DNA of 64,000 bases. It comes from Candidatus Gordonibacter avicola (lineage in GTDB: Bacteria; Actinomycetota; Coriobacteriia; Coriobacteriales; Eggerthellaceae). Shown here in pieces: positions 51,489 to 60,075 of this stretch. Location: assembly GCA_019113915.1 (NCBI GenBank), contig DXGM01000022.1:1-64000 (forward strand), read 5' to 3'. Below the pieces are notes generated by a model. The model saw nothing but the letters and a program-made list of their open reading frames with translations, did not search any database and was not told the origin of the DNA. Both the position numbers and the translations under genes were made by a program. How positions within the stretch are numbered: the stretch's first letter is position 1; each line of letters starts with the position of its first letter.

Positions 51489-52672
51489 AGATTGAGTGGC
51501 TCATAGCGTTATACCTGTTCGTAAGCCTCATGATGATTGTGTTCAACTTCGGGTTCTTGGGCTACGAGAAGGTGCATGCGAAGCGGTTTGCGACGAAGAC
51601 GGCGCGTATCGCTGAGGCACTGCGCGTTGAGATAGCGCGCAACGCCGAGTTCCCCACAGACGAGCATAAACGCATGCTTGAGCGGCGAATGAAGCAGCTG
51701 TCGGGCATGGAGTCGTTCGATCTGACGATGACGCGCCTCGAAGAGCTGGACCCCGAGAAGAGTAATCGCTATCTGCAGGGCATCGGCACCGTGTTTGACC
51801 ATCTGACGTATCATTTCGCTAAGAAGAGCGACCTGCACCGTGCGTATTTTGCCTACGTGCTGAAGCGGTGGTACCGCCAGCAGCCGGCAAGTGACACGGT
51901 GATTCAGGCGCTGCTGCACGCGGTGCGCGAAGGGTCATTCTACGCGCGACAGAATGCGTTTGAGGCGTTGGCGCAGGTGGGAAGCGCGAGGGCGTTTGCC
52001 GATGCCGTGGCATTGGTGGAACGCGGCGGCGATTTCCACCACCCGAAGCTGGTCACCGAGACGGCGCTTGCCTTCGCGGGTGACGCTCACGAACTGGAAG
52101 AGGAATTGAGGGAACGCTTCGATAGTTTCCTGCCGCATACGCAGGCGGCCGTTATCAATTACCTGCGCATGTCGGGGCGGGGCGACCCGGAGAAGTTGTG
52201 CGCCTTGCTGGACGATGATACGGCCGACCTGGAGGTACGCCTGGCGTGCGCCCGCTACTTCATGCGCAACTTCTGGGAGCCGGCGGAAGCCGTTCTGCGC
52301 CGTCTTGCGGCTTCTGATGACCCAGCTACCTGGGAATATGCCGCCGTTGCCGCCACGGCATTAGCCAGCTATCCCAGCATTGAGACATTCGAGGTGCTGA
52401 AGCGTTGTTTGTCAAGTTCCTCGTGGTTCGTGCGGCAAAACGCCGCCAAGACCCTGTTCGACTGGGGCTTAAGCTTGGACGATTTGGACGACGTCATGAA
52501 CGGCCCCGATGCGTACGCGCGCGACATGCTGACGTATCGCTGGGAGTTGGAAGATATCGGCCACAGTGCGGCAGGGGGCATGCCCCCTGGTCAGCCAACG
52601 GCTACCCCGTTGGCTGACCAACAAGTCATCACCGCTGCCAAACTTGCCCCCGAAAGCGGGGTGGGCGCATGA
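51485..52672 (+). CDS. membrane-anchored HEAT-repeat protein
   Basis: This 395-residue protein has one N-terminal membrane segment (LIALYLFVSLMMIVFNFGFL) and then helical HEAT-like repeats (for example SFYARQNAFEALAQVGSARA and SSSWFVRQNAAKTLFDWGLS), usual for scaffolds. The GTG start overlaps the previous stop by four bases (GTGA), and its own stop overlaps the next start (ATGA). The last 35 residues contain two in-frame palindromic repeats (52574-52620), so the tail is probably not conserved. By context it may assemble the surface-polymer machinery. Confidence 0.8.
   Translation: MKIEWLIALYLFVSLMMIVFNFGFLGYEKVHAKRFATKTARIAEALRVEIARNAEFPTDEHKRMLERRMKQLSGMESFDLTMTRLEELDPEKSNRYLQGIGTVFDHLTYHFAKKSDLHRAYFAYVLKRWYRQQPASDTVIQALLHAVREGSFYARQNAFEALAQVGSARAFADAVALVERGGDFHHPKLVTETALAFAGDAHELEEELRERFDSFLPHTQAAVINYLRMSGRGDPEKLCALLDDDTADLEVRLACARYFMRNFWEPAEAVLRRLAASDDPATWEYAAVAATALASYPSIETFEVLKRCLSSSSWFVRQNAAKTLFDWGLSLDDLDDVMNGPDAYARDMLTYRWELEDIGHSAAGGMPPGQPTATPLADQQVITAAKLAPESGVGA
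52574..52620. repeat. two palindromes within the 3' end of the HEAT gene
   Basis: GGGGGCATGCCCCC at 52574-52587 is a perfect 14-base palindrome. Directly after it, TGGTCAGCCAACGG at 52588-52601 pairs with its exact complement at 52607-52620 across five bases. Both stay open in the reading frame. Confidence 0.75.
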
Positions 52673-54096
52673 TCATCACCACCGTTACTGCCGCCGCTTT
52701 TGTTCAGGGGTTTCTCTACTTTGTGGGCGTGTTTTTCGTGCTGTACCTTATTGGGTACTCCACGTTTTTGTTCCTGTCCGTCACGGTGGGCTCGTCCATT
52801 CTGTATCGCCGCAAGCGCGAGGCGCACTACCAAAACCAGCTCATGGTGGACTGCTACGTGCCTGTGACCATCATCATGCCGGCGCACAACGAAAGCGTGA
52901 CGGTGGAAAGTTCTATCCGCTCGCTGCTGACCTTGGATTACTCGCTTTACGAGGTGGTGGTTGTGGACGACGGTTCCACCGATGACACCGCGCAGATTGT
53001 CATCGAGGCGTTCGACCTGCATCCTATCGACCGGCCCATCCGCCGCCAGGTGCCGTGTGCATCCGAGCGCGGCGTGTGGATTGGCAAGGTGGGGCATGTG
53101 CCCATCACGCTTATTTCGAAGGAAAACGGCGGCAAAGCTGACGCGCTGAACATGGGTATTAACGTGGCACAATACCCGTACTTCATCTGCATTGATGCCG
53201 ATTCGGTGCTGCAGTACGACTCGCTGCGTGAAATTGTGGCGCCGGTCATTGAGCACGAGAACGTGGTGGCTGTTGGCGGCCTGGTGCGCCTGTCGAATGG
53301 CATCAAAATTAAGGACGGCCGCCTGACGCATTACTCACTGCCGAAGAAGATTATTCCCGCCATGCAGGTGCTGGAGTACGATCGCTCGTTTTTGTCAGCG
53401 CGTATTCTGTTCGACCAGTTCAACGGCAACCTGATTATTTCGGGTGCGTTTGGTCTGTTCCGCAAAGACTTCGTGGTGGCGTGCGGCGGCTACGATTTGG
53501 ATACGGTGGGCGAGGATATGGAGCTGGTCACCAAGCTGCACGTGTTTTGTCGCACGAACGACATCGACTACCTTATTAAGTACGCGCCCGACGCCATCTG
53601 CTGGAGCCAGGCGCCCGAAACGCTGCGCGACTTGGTGAAGCAGCGGCGCCGTTGGCACACGGGCCTGTTCGAAAGCATGACGAAGCATTGGCGCATTTTT
53701 GCGAACTTGCGCTTTGGGTTGGTGAGTTTCTTCTCGTACACGTACTTTTTGATATACGAGTTGCTGTCGCCCATGATTGAGTTGTTTGGACTGGCAACGG
53801 TGGCTCTTGCGTTTGCCTTCAATTTCATTAACGTGCCGTTCATGATTATGTTCTTTGGCATTTACGCGGTGTTCGGGGCCGTGATGTCGCTGACCGCATT
53901 CTTCTCGCGCGTGCAGACGCGTGACCTGAAACTGTCAGCCGGCGACGTGGTGCGCGCGCTGCTGCTGTCCATCTTCGAGGTAACGATCCTGCGCTTCATC
54001 CTGGCCACCACCCGCATGATGGCCTTAGTGGGCTACCGCAAGAAAGAACGCCACTGGGGCACCATAGAACGCAAAAAGATCGACGCCGAGAACTGA
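52669..54096 (+). CDS. family 2 glycosyltransferase, processive polysaccharide synthase type
   Basis: This 475-residue membrane enzyme has an N-terminal membrane segment and a GT2 catalytic domain with all signatures: VTIIMPAHNESVTVESSIRS, VVVVDDGSTDDTAQ, KENGGKADALNMGI, the DAD motif in CIDADSVLQYD, GEDMELVTKLH, and QRRRW in VKQRRRWHTGLF. Three to four C-terminal membrane helices follow. It resembles synthases of poly-N-acetylglucosamine or hyaluronan type. It is the last gene of the six-gene operon and is the likely source of the polymer the operon handles. The polymer itself cannot be named. Confidence 0.92.
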   Translation: MIITTVTAAAFVQGFLYFVGVFFVLYLIGYSTFLFLSVTVGSSILYRRKREAHYQNQLMVDCYVPVTIIMPAHNESVTVESSIRSLLTLDYSLYEVVVVDDGSTDDTAQIVIEAFDLHPIDRPIRRQVPCASERGVWIGKVGHVPITLISKENGGKADALNMGINVAQYPYFICIDADSVLQYDSLREIVAPVIEHENVVAVGGLVRLSNGIKIKDGRLTHYSLPKKIIPAMQVLEYDRSFLSARILFDQFNGNLIISGAFGLFRKDFVVACGGYDLDTVGEDMELVTKLHVFCRTNDIDYLIKYAPDAICWSQAPETLRDLVKQRRRWHTGLFESMTKHWRIFANLRFGLVSFFSYTYFLIYELLSPMIELFGLATVALAFAFNFINVPFMIMFFGIYAVFGAVMSLTAFFSRVQTRDLKLSAGDVVRALLLSIFEVTILRFILATTRMMALVGYRKKERHWGTIERKKIDAEN

Positions 54097-54133
54097 TAAG
54101 AGGTTGAAACAACAGTTCCCTTTGCAGGTATTT

Positions 54134-54224
54134 CGTAGGGCAAGGGTTCTACCCTTGCCGTTCTACCTTGGTAAACTTCCAGGTCAAACGTTGTTCGCGG
54201 CAAGGGCAGAGCCCTTGCCCTACG
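54134..54224. repeat. compound palindromic repeat, CGTAGGG family
   Basis: Outer arms CGTAGGGCAAGGG and its complement bound a 91-base element. Inside are two perfect hairpins, GGCAAGGGT-TCT-ACCCTTGCC (54139-54159) and GGCAAGGGC-AGA-GCCCTTGCC (54199-54219). It lies between the convergent glycosyltransferase and permease genes and may also end their transcripts. Confidence 0.8.
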
Positions 54225-54247
54225 GATAACCTCAGTGCAGCGTTTTG

Positions 54248-55156
54248 CTAGTTTTTCTTTGGGGGAAGTTCTTTGCGGTGGGCTGTGGCGAGGCCGAGGG
54301 TGGCGGCGGCGAGCCAGACGGCGGGCATGAGCCAGAGGTGGTGTGTGGCGCCGGGGAGCCAGGTGGCGTGGGCGATGCTGCTGGTTTCGTAGAGCAGTGC
54401 GAGAGGGTTGGTGAGCGTCAGGTTAGTGCCCAGTGCGCGGGCGGCATCAAGGGCGAAGGCGAGCGGGCTGTGCACCGCGGTGAGTCCTGCGGCGGTGATC
54501 AGTAGAAAGGCCAGAACTTCGCCGGGGAGAATCCAGCGCAGGAGTGCATGGAGCGTAATGAGGACGCACGGCGCAAGTAGGCTAAGGCAGAGCGCGGTGG
54601 CGAGCAGCGTTGCGAGGGAAGGCGGACGTGTGGTGGTGCCATCGCAGAAGGCGGCGAAGAGGCTGTGGGGGTCGTCGAAGTTCACGAGGGGTGTGCTGCC
54701 CGCCGCGGTGCCGATGAGTGACGCTGCGGTGGCTGCTGCAAAAGCTATGAACCCAAATGTGAGCGATACCAGCGTGGTCTCAACTAGGCGTGTGGCCCAC
54801 AACCTGCGGAAACTGCCGTGGCGCACCGCCCAGTTTGCCTCGTCGCGCCCGCGTTCCATGAATAACAGCCAGGTCATGGCCACGACGGGGCAGACGCACC
54901 ACAAAAGCGGAAACGGTGTTGCGTTCGCAGGCCCCAGCAGCCAGATGAGGCTGTCGGCAAAGGTGGGATTGAAGCCGTTGTGCTGAAGGTAGCTCGCCTG
55001 GAGGCGCTGTGTGATGAATGCAGCGGCAACGAGTAGCGCTATGCAGAGCACCAGCGCGAGCAGATGGTCTCGGGCGAACGAGGCGGTTCGTCGTGCGCTG
55101 CCTACGAGGAGGCGCGCTGTGGGTATGGGTCGAGTTGCGTGTGGTGTCGAGGTCAT
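54248..55156 (-). CDS. ABC-2-type permease subunit
   Basis: This 302-residue integral membrane protein has about six membrane segments (LLALVLCIALLVAAAFITQR, TLLATALCLSLLAPCVLITL, LWLMPAVWLAAATLGLATAH). It is the last of three similar permeases in a leftward operon with one ATPase, and its start overlaps the stop of the one before it by four bases. Three permeases with a single ATPase recall exporters for antimicrobial peptides or bacteriocin immunity (LanEFG-like), but no substrate can be named. Only the general class is supported. Confidence 0.75.
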   Translation of the reverse strand: MTSTPHATRPIPTARLLVGSARRTASFARDHLLALVLCIALLVAAAFITQRLQASYLQHNGFNPTFADSLIWLLGPANATPFPLLWCVCPVVAMTWLLFMERGRDEANWAVRHGSFRRLWATRLVETTLVSLTFGFIAFAAATAASLIGTAAGSTPLVNFDDPHSLFAAFCDGTTTRPPSLATLLATALCLSLLAPCVLITLHALLRWILPGEVLAFLLITAAGLTAVHSPLAFALDAARALGTNLTLTNPLALLYETSSIAHATWLPGATHHLWLMPAVWLAAATLGLATAHRKELPPKKN

Positions 55157-56142
55157 CGACTTTCCTTCCGCGTGAGAAGGTCGCGACGTCGCAGGATGAG
55201 GGCTCCTGCGATGAGGGACACGACGGCAATAAGGGCGCTGATCGCAAAGACGACTGATGGGCTTGTGCCTCCTATTGTTGCGAGGCTGCTGCGGCAGAGT
55301 ATGGCGCTGCTTGCGAAAAGTGCCGGGAAGGCGAAATAGGCGGATGCCACGTCGAAGGCCATAAGCGCCACGAAGCTTGCGAGAGGGCCTACGATCAGGG
55401 ATAAAGTAACTTGCGCGAGCGAGAGCGCAATTGAGAGCACCAGCGCGGCCACAAGCGCCGCTGCGAGTGCACTGCCGTTTGACATTCCGCTTGCCGCTTC
55501 AAGACTAAAGCCGTTGAGTAGTGCCGACAGCATGCTGGACGCAGGCCCGCTCACGTTTCCCTGTGCTGCGGCAAACACGATGAACACGGCAAGGCCTAGC
55601 AGGTAGAATGCCGCCACGGTGGCTGCAATCCAAGTGCATTTTGCGAGCCACCACGTGCCGGTGCCGCCGACGCGCGTAAGCACCTGAGGGCCACGCGTGA
55701 TCAGGTCGTTAGCGGGGTAGTGTCCCACGAGGGCCGCAATGAGCGCCTGCATGACTAGCCAGGTGAAGGGCGGTGAGTAGGGCAGACCGCTGGTGGCATC
55801 ATGGGGAGGTGCACCGGCGGAGGCAAACACCAGCACATCAAACAGCGAAAAGTGTTCGGGAAGTGCACAAGCTTCTGCGGGTGTGGCAACGGGTGGCGCA
55901 GCCGAGGTCGCCATGCCCGCCTCAACCATTCGCTGTGCGTTTTCGAACCCGCTGAGGAAGAGGGCGCACACCACCACAAAGCACATGAGGGCAACACCAT
56001 ACAGAATTCTATCCGGCACGCTGCCGGCCACCAGGTCGTGACGCACGAGTGAGCCGAATACTGCCAGCTTTCCAAAGCGTTTTGGGCGACGCGCGGCGCG
56101 CAGAGTTCCTTCGGTTCTCATGGTGGCTTTCACTTCCGTCAC
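55153..56142 (-). CDS. ABC-2-type permease subunit
   Basis: This 329-residue protein has about six membrane segments (ILYGVALMCFVVVCALFLSG, AATVAAFYLLGLAVFIVFAA, ALVAALVLSIALSLAQVTLS). A large loop follows the first segment (residues about 60-125), probably outside the membrane. It belongs to the operon with two other permeases and one ATPase, overlapping both neighbours by four bases. It shares the layout, not much sequence, with the permease at 56139. Confidence 0.75.
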   Translation of the reverse strand: MTEVKATMRTEGTLRAARRPKRFGKLAVFGSLVRHDLVAGSVPDRILYGVALMCFVVVCALFLSGFENAQRMVEAGMATSAAPPVATPAEACALPEHFSLFDVLVFASAGAPPHDATSGLPYSPPFTWLVMQALIAALVGHYPANDLITRGPQVLTRVGGTGTWWLAKCTWIAATVAAFYLLGLAVFIVFAAAQGNVSGPASSMLSALLNGFSLEAASGMSNGSALAAALVAALVLSIALSLAQVTLSLIVGPLASFVALMAFDVASAYFAFPALFASSAILCRSSLATIGGTSPSVVFAISALIAVVSLIAGALILRRRDLLTRKESR

Positions 56143-56978
56143 AGCGCCTCAAACGTGCGCGCGTGGCGCGCGATGGCGACAGCTTCCGCACCTGCTATCA
56201 GGCCATACGCCACTGCCACCACCGCTGGCTGGACGTCGAAGCGCGGTGCGGGCATGAGCACTTCCGTGGGCGCGTACCCTGCAAGGCCTGAACCTGCCAG
56301 TACGAATGAGGCCGCCGTACACAGCAGAAACGGCGTCACCAGCACCAGGAACCGGTTGGGCATGACTGGCGCGAGCGCCACGCAAAGACACGCAATAATT
56401 CCCGCCACACAAAACGTCAGCAGGGCGAACAGCCCGCAGTAAACAAGCGGTGCCCCATAGAACACATCGGCGAACGCGGCTGAAGGGCCCACAAAAAAGG
56501 TTCCCGCCGCCGCTTCGGGAGGTAGGAGCGGTACAAACAAAAGCGTACCCAGGAAATTCACCACGAGTGGCACCAGCACCACGGTGCCCGCAGACAAAGC
56601 CACGGCCAGCACTTTCGCAGCGCAATAGGCACTGCGCCCCGCTCGGCTGATCATCTGCGCGGCATAGCCCGATTTGAGGTCGGTATATCCACTGTCCGCA
56701 AAGGGCACGCACGCCAGAAGCGGCAGTAGGAAGTAGTACAGCGTGGTGAATGCTGAGGAATTCTCGCCGCCCATCCAGGTGTTGTACACCGAGAAAGGGT
56801 AGGCTCCCTTCGCGCCGCCGCGCCATACTTCCCAGACGTCACCCGTGCCGTAGGGCACCGCAATCGTGACGAGGTGCGCGAGGGCAAGCGCCAGCCCGGC
56901 GACCAGGGCGGCGGCAAACAGTCGGCTACCAAACGCGCGACGGCATTCCGTTTTCATCATGCGTAACGAGGTGTTCAC
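56139..56978 (-). CDS. ABC-2-type permease subunit
   Basis: This 279-residue protein has about six membrane segments (LFAAALVAGLALALAHLVTI, FALLTFCVAGIIACLCVALA, FLVLVTPFLLCTAASFVLAG) and an outer loop after the first containing GDVWEVWRGGAKGAYPFSVY. Regions between segments 2 and 3 (DLKSGYAAQMISRAGRSAYCAAK) match the usual cytoplasmic coupling pattern of ABC-2 permeases. It overlaps the genes on both sides by four bases. Confidence 0.78.
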   Translation of the reverse strand: MNTSLRMMKTECRRAFGSRLFAAALVAGLALALAHLVTIAVPYGTGDVWEVWRGGAKGAYPFSVYNTWMGGENSSAFTTLYYFLLPLLACVPFADSGYTDLKSGYAAQMISRAGRSAYCAAKVLAVALSAGTVVLVPLVVNFLGTLLFVPLLPPEAAAGTFFVGPSAAFADVFYGAPLVYCGLFALLTFCVAGIIACLCVALAPVMPNRFLVLVTPFLLCTAASFVLAGSGLAGYAPTEVLMPAPRFDVQPAVVAVAYGLIAGAEAVAIARHARTFEAL

Positions 56979-57631
56979 GCTTCCTCCCCCAGGCTGGGCG
57001 CGCTATTCAAGCCGGGTTGGCCGAGGTTGATCACGTACTGTTGTGGGTACACCGTCAGCACGAGGTCGAAGGTGCGCTCGTCTACGTGTTGCCATGCGTC
57101 GGTGCTGTTCGATTGGTTGTCGTACAGAAGGGAAATGAGCGTTGCCTTCTCCGTGCCGCCTGGCTCCAGCGGCACGCGCGTGGACAAGCCGTCGTTTAGC
57201 ATGAAGTAGATCTCGGCGAACAGGCCGTTTGACCAGGCACCCGACCGGGCCTTGAAGCCTTGAACGTGCGCCTCCCGTGGCTCGCTGGTAGTATTGCGCA
57301 GCGTCACTTCTACCACGAGAGCGCGCATATCGTTCGCGCTTGTGGAGGCCATGAGGTCGTCGACGTAGCCGGCGGGAATCCCTGGCAACTTCGCCAGCTC
57401 TTCGCGGTTCAGCAGCGCGGCGTGCTCGGCCGTCACCGTTATGTCTCCCGGGTTCACGGTGCCGCCCGACGAGTCGTTGCCGCTGTAGGTAGCTTCCTCG
57501 CCCAGCGCGAATCGATGTACCTCGGGAGCGGGGGTGGCTGCATTCACCTGGGCTACCCGCAGAACGAAGAACGCGGCGCACACTGCCAACGCCACGGTTG
57601 CGCCCAGGGTCAAGGCTGTCTTCCGCTTCAT
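56975..57631 (-). CDS. secreted or anchored hypothetical protein of the ABC operon
   Basis: This 218-residue protein has one N-terminal hydrophobic segment (TLGATVALAVCAAFFVLRVA) and an outer beta-rich domain (RALVVEVTLRNTTSEPREAH, STRVPLEPGGTEKATLISLL). It resembles the accessory proteins found with peptide-antibiotic exporters, but I do not recognise a named family. It lies between the ATPase gene and the first permease gene, overlapping both by four bases, so it is part of the transport module. It shares some layout with the lipoprotein at 58294-59052. Confidence 0.72.
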   Translation of the reverse strand: MKRKTALTLGATVALAVCAAFFVLRVAQVNAATPAPEVHRFALGEEATYSGNDSSGGTVNPGDITVTAEHAALLNREELAKLPGIPAGYVDDLMASTSANDMRALVVEVTLRNTTSEPREAHVQGFKARSGAWSNGLFAEIYFMLNDGLSTRVPLEPGGTEKATLISLLYDNQSNSTDAWQHVDERTFDLVLTVYPQQYVINLGQPGLNSAPSLGEEA

Positions 57632-58278
57632 CGCGTGCTGCCCGTCGCTGAATTTACGATGCGCCCTTCGGCCATGGTAAACACCTCATCAGCCAGAAGG
57701 TCCAGCTCATCGGCATCGTGACATGCCACCAGCACCAATGCCCCGCGCTGTTTGCAGGCGCTCACGAGCGTGCGCACCTGAGCCACGCCTGCGGGGTCAA
57801 GTGCGTTTGTGGGTTCATCCAAAAGCACCAGGTCGGGGTCTTCCATAACGGCGCATGCCACGCCGAGGCGCTGCTTCATGCCGAGCGAGTACTTGCGATA
57901 CGGCCGTCGGTCGTGGGGGTCCAGCCCCACCGCTTCCAGTGTCGCGCGAATCTTTTCGTCGTCGATGCGCGCTTGAATGCCGGCCAACACCTGGAGGTTT
58001 TTGAACCCGGTATATGACCCGATGAACGCCGGGTTCTCCAGCAGAAGCCCAATGCTGGGCGGAAAGGACACGTCGGTACCAATGACCTGGCCATTTACCC
58101 GCACGTATCCCGCGGTTGGGCGGATGAGGCCCGCGATGGCGCGCATGAGCATGGTTTTGCCCGAGCCATTTTTGCCGCGCAAGCCATACACCTTCCCGCG
58201 GTCGAGCGACAGATTGATGTCCTGGAGCACCAGGGCGCCCTTGATAGTTTTGGAGAGGTTTTCAATCGTGAGGTACAT
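57628..58278 (-). CDS. ABC transporter ATP-binding protein
   Basis: This 216-residue ATPase has all the motifs: Walker A in GLRGKNGSGKTMLMRAI, the signature in YRKYSLGMKQRLGVACAVME, Walker B in DPDLVLLDEPTNALDP, and the H-loop near VLVACHDADELDLL. It energises the three permeases encoded downstream. The family pattern, with a short C-terminus, is that of exporters of drugs or peptides. Its gene follows the lipoprotein gene with a 15-base gap. Confidence 0.96.
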   Translation of the reverse strand: MYLTIENLSKTIKGALVLQDINLSLDRGKVYGLRGKNGSGKTMLMRAIAGLIRPTAGYVRVNGQVIGTDVSFPPSIGLLLENPAFIGSYTGFKNLQVLAGIQARIDDEKIRATLEAVGLDPHDRRPYRKYSLGMKQRLGVACAVMEDPDLVLLDEPTNALDPAGVAQVRTLVSACKQRGALVLVACHDADELDLLADEVFTMAEGRIVNSATGSTR

Positions 58279-58293
58279 GAGGACCCTTTCTGG

Positions 58294-59052
58294 CTACTTC
58301 TGCAGCTGAGAGGCAATAGCGAACGCCTTCACGCCCGCGATACCCTCTCCGCCGCTGAGCCCCGGATTCGCGATGAAGACCAGACGCGGGTCGTCAAGCG
58401 CCTCGTCGGGCACCAGGTAGAGGGTGGAAACTTCCCGCTCTTCGTGCGGTACGAGATGGACCTGGAAGTACTGCTTGGGGCTGGTACTGTCGCGCGCACT
58501 TTGCCACAGGGGGTCATCGGTGCCGACGGAGGTGTACGTTCCGTCTTCGTTGAGCAGGGCAAACGACCCTTGTGCCGTGTCGAACACCGCTTCGGCATCA
58601 ACCGTGTTTTGCACCTTTGCGGTAACCTGCACATAAGAGCACCCCGTCGGCAGGTTGCCGTCGGCATCGGGTGCGAACCCGAACCGCTCTTGCAGGGAGG
58701 AGCGCGAGGCTTCTTCGAGCACGGTGGGCGCGAAGTCGGCCGCCGCCACGCCCTCGGGCAACTGCGCGGTGCGTCGAAGCTGCGGGTAGAACAGATTGAC
58801 CTCTTCGTTGGTGAACTGACCGGTTCGGCCAGGCACGTTGGCGGGCATCGGGATACTTTCGCCTTCGCCGTAAAGGGACGCGTTGTCGATGACCGGGGCG
58901 GACACTTCGAAGGGCTCGCGGTTCTCCGGCGGAAGTGGGCCGCCTGGCGCTTCGCATGAGGTGAGCGCGACGCAGGCGGCGAGCGCTGCGAACCCGAGCG
59001 CGAACATTCGGGGGGAAAATGTGCGTTGGAAGTGCGATTTGAGTGCGTTCAT
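58294..59052 (-). CDS. lipoprotein of the sigma/ABC operon
   Basis: This 252-residue protein has a signal peptide with a lipobox (VALTSCEAPGG), so it is probably anchored to the outer face of the membrane by a lipidated Cys. The remainder has a beta-rich domain (YVQVTAKVQNTVDAEAVFDT, YFQVHLVPHEEREVSTLYLV) like that of the small secreted protein in the same operon. It may bind the transported compound or help immunity. It lies between the anti-sigma gene and the ATPase gene. I do not recognise a named family. Confidence 0.75.
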   Translation of the reverse strand: MNALKSHFQRTFSPRMFALGFAALAACVALTSCEAPGGPLPPENREPFEVSAPVIDNASLYGEGESIPMPANVPGRTGQFTNEEVNLFYPQLRRTAQLPEGVAAADFAPTVLEEASRSSLQERFGFAPDADGNLPTGCSYVQVTAKVQNTVDAEAVFDTAQGSFALLNEDGTYTSVGTDDPLWQSARDSTSPKQYFQVHLVPHEEREVSTLYLVPDEALDDPRLVFIANPGLSGGEGIAGVKAFAIASQLQK

Positions 59053-59064
59053 GGGTGCTCCGTT

Positions 59065-60075
59065 CTACCGCTCTACGAGTGTGATCAGCGCGGGCGCTTC
59101 AATCGGGCCGTTTTCACCAGCAGCTTGTTTCGCCTCGTGGTACGCGAGGCAGGTCTGCGTGTAGTCGGCGGCGGGTTCTATGCGGTACGTTTTCGTTTGC
59201 GTGGAGCCGTCATGGAAGGTGGCGGTCAGCGTTAGCGTGGTGCGCGCAAGGCGCTCGGCATCGCAGCGGGCGAGGATGGCTTCGATGTCGCTGTTATCGG
59301 CGGCAACTTCTCCATGGGCTTCCTCATACAAGCGGTCGAACTCCTGCTTGGAGGAGGCATCCAGCACGTAGTTCAGATTGAGTTCCCGCACGAGGCGCTC
59401 GGGGTTCTGGCGGGTGTAGTCCACCGTGAACGTGTGGCCATTTTCAACCTCAATGGTTGCTGCGTCCGCGTCGGGTACGGTCCAGCTACCGAACGTCGCG
59501 TCGGGGCCTTCCGCCGTGTACGTAATCGAGCGAATATTACCACCAGTGCAGGTCAGGTTCAGGTTATACGTGCGGCTGGCCACTGCCACGCTGGTGTCGG
59601 CACTTTTGGTTTCCGGGTCATACCGGTAGCCTGCGCTTGTCCGGGTGGGGAAGAAGTTGTTGATGCCCACGGCCATGCCGCCGTTGGAAAGCTCGCCCTC
59701 GTCGGCGTATGCCAGTTCAAAGTAGTTGCCAGTAAACGAAGCGGCCAGGCGCTCGAACGATCCCGTTGCAGCGAGGGCTCCCACGCCTACGACCAGTGCA
59801 AGGCACGCCGCCGCTGCGATGAGGGGCCTTCCCAAGACGGCTGTTCCGCCTGATCGGCGCTGTGGGGCGCGGCGTTCGCGTGCGGCGGGGCGCGCAACGC
59901 GCCGGGCGGTTGTCTCATCCGTCTCACGCGTCCCACCCGCGGCGGCCTGCGTGCCTGCGCGCTGAGCGGCTTCATCTGCTGCTATGGCTTCCAACGTCCG
60001 GCGCTTCAAATTCTCCGAAACGCTCACGCGCTCTTCTATTCGTGCGTAGGCCGCGCGGATGTCATGCTTGCTCAT
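59065..60075 (-). CDS. membrane-anchored anti-sigma factor-like protein
   Basis: This 336-residue protein has a cytoplasmic N-terminus (MSKHDIRAAYARIEERVSVS), a disordered Arg/Ala-rich linker, one membrane segment near residues 85-105 (IAAAACLALVVGVGALAATG), and an outer beta-rich domain of about 220 residues. It overlaps the sigma-factor gene by 14 bases, the usual layout of an ECF sigma and its anti-sigma factor. It would hold the sigma factor at the membrane until the outer domain senses a signal. The outer domain is unlike known zinc anti-sigma folds, so the assignment rests on context and topology. Confidence 0.75.
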   Translation of the reverse strand: MSKHDIRAAYARIEERVSVSENLKRRTLEAIAADEAAQRAGTQAAAGGTRETDETTARRVARPAARERRAPQRRSGGTAVLGRPLIAAAACLALVVGVGALAATGSFERLAASFTGNYFELAYADEGELSNGGMAVGINNFFPTRTSAGYRYDPETKSADTSVAVASRTYNLNLTCTGGNIRSITYTAEGPDATFGSWTVPDADAATIEVENGHTFTVDYTRQNPERLVRELNLNYVLDASSKQEFDRLYEEAHGEVAADNSDIEAILARCDAERLARTTLTLTATFHDGSTQTKTYRIEPAADYTQTCLAYHEAKQAAGENGPIEAPALITLVER

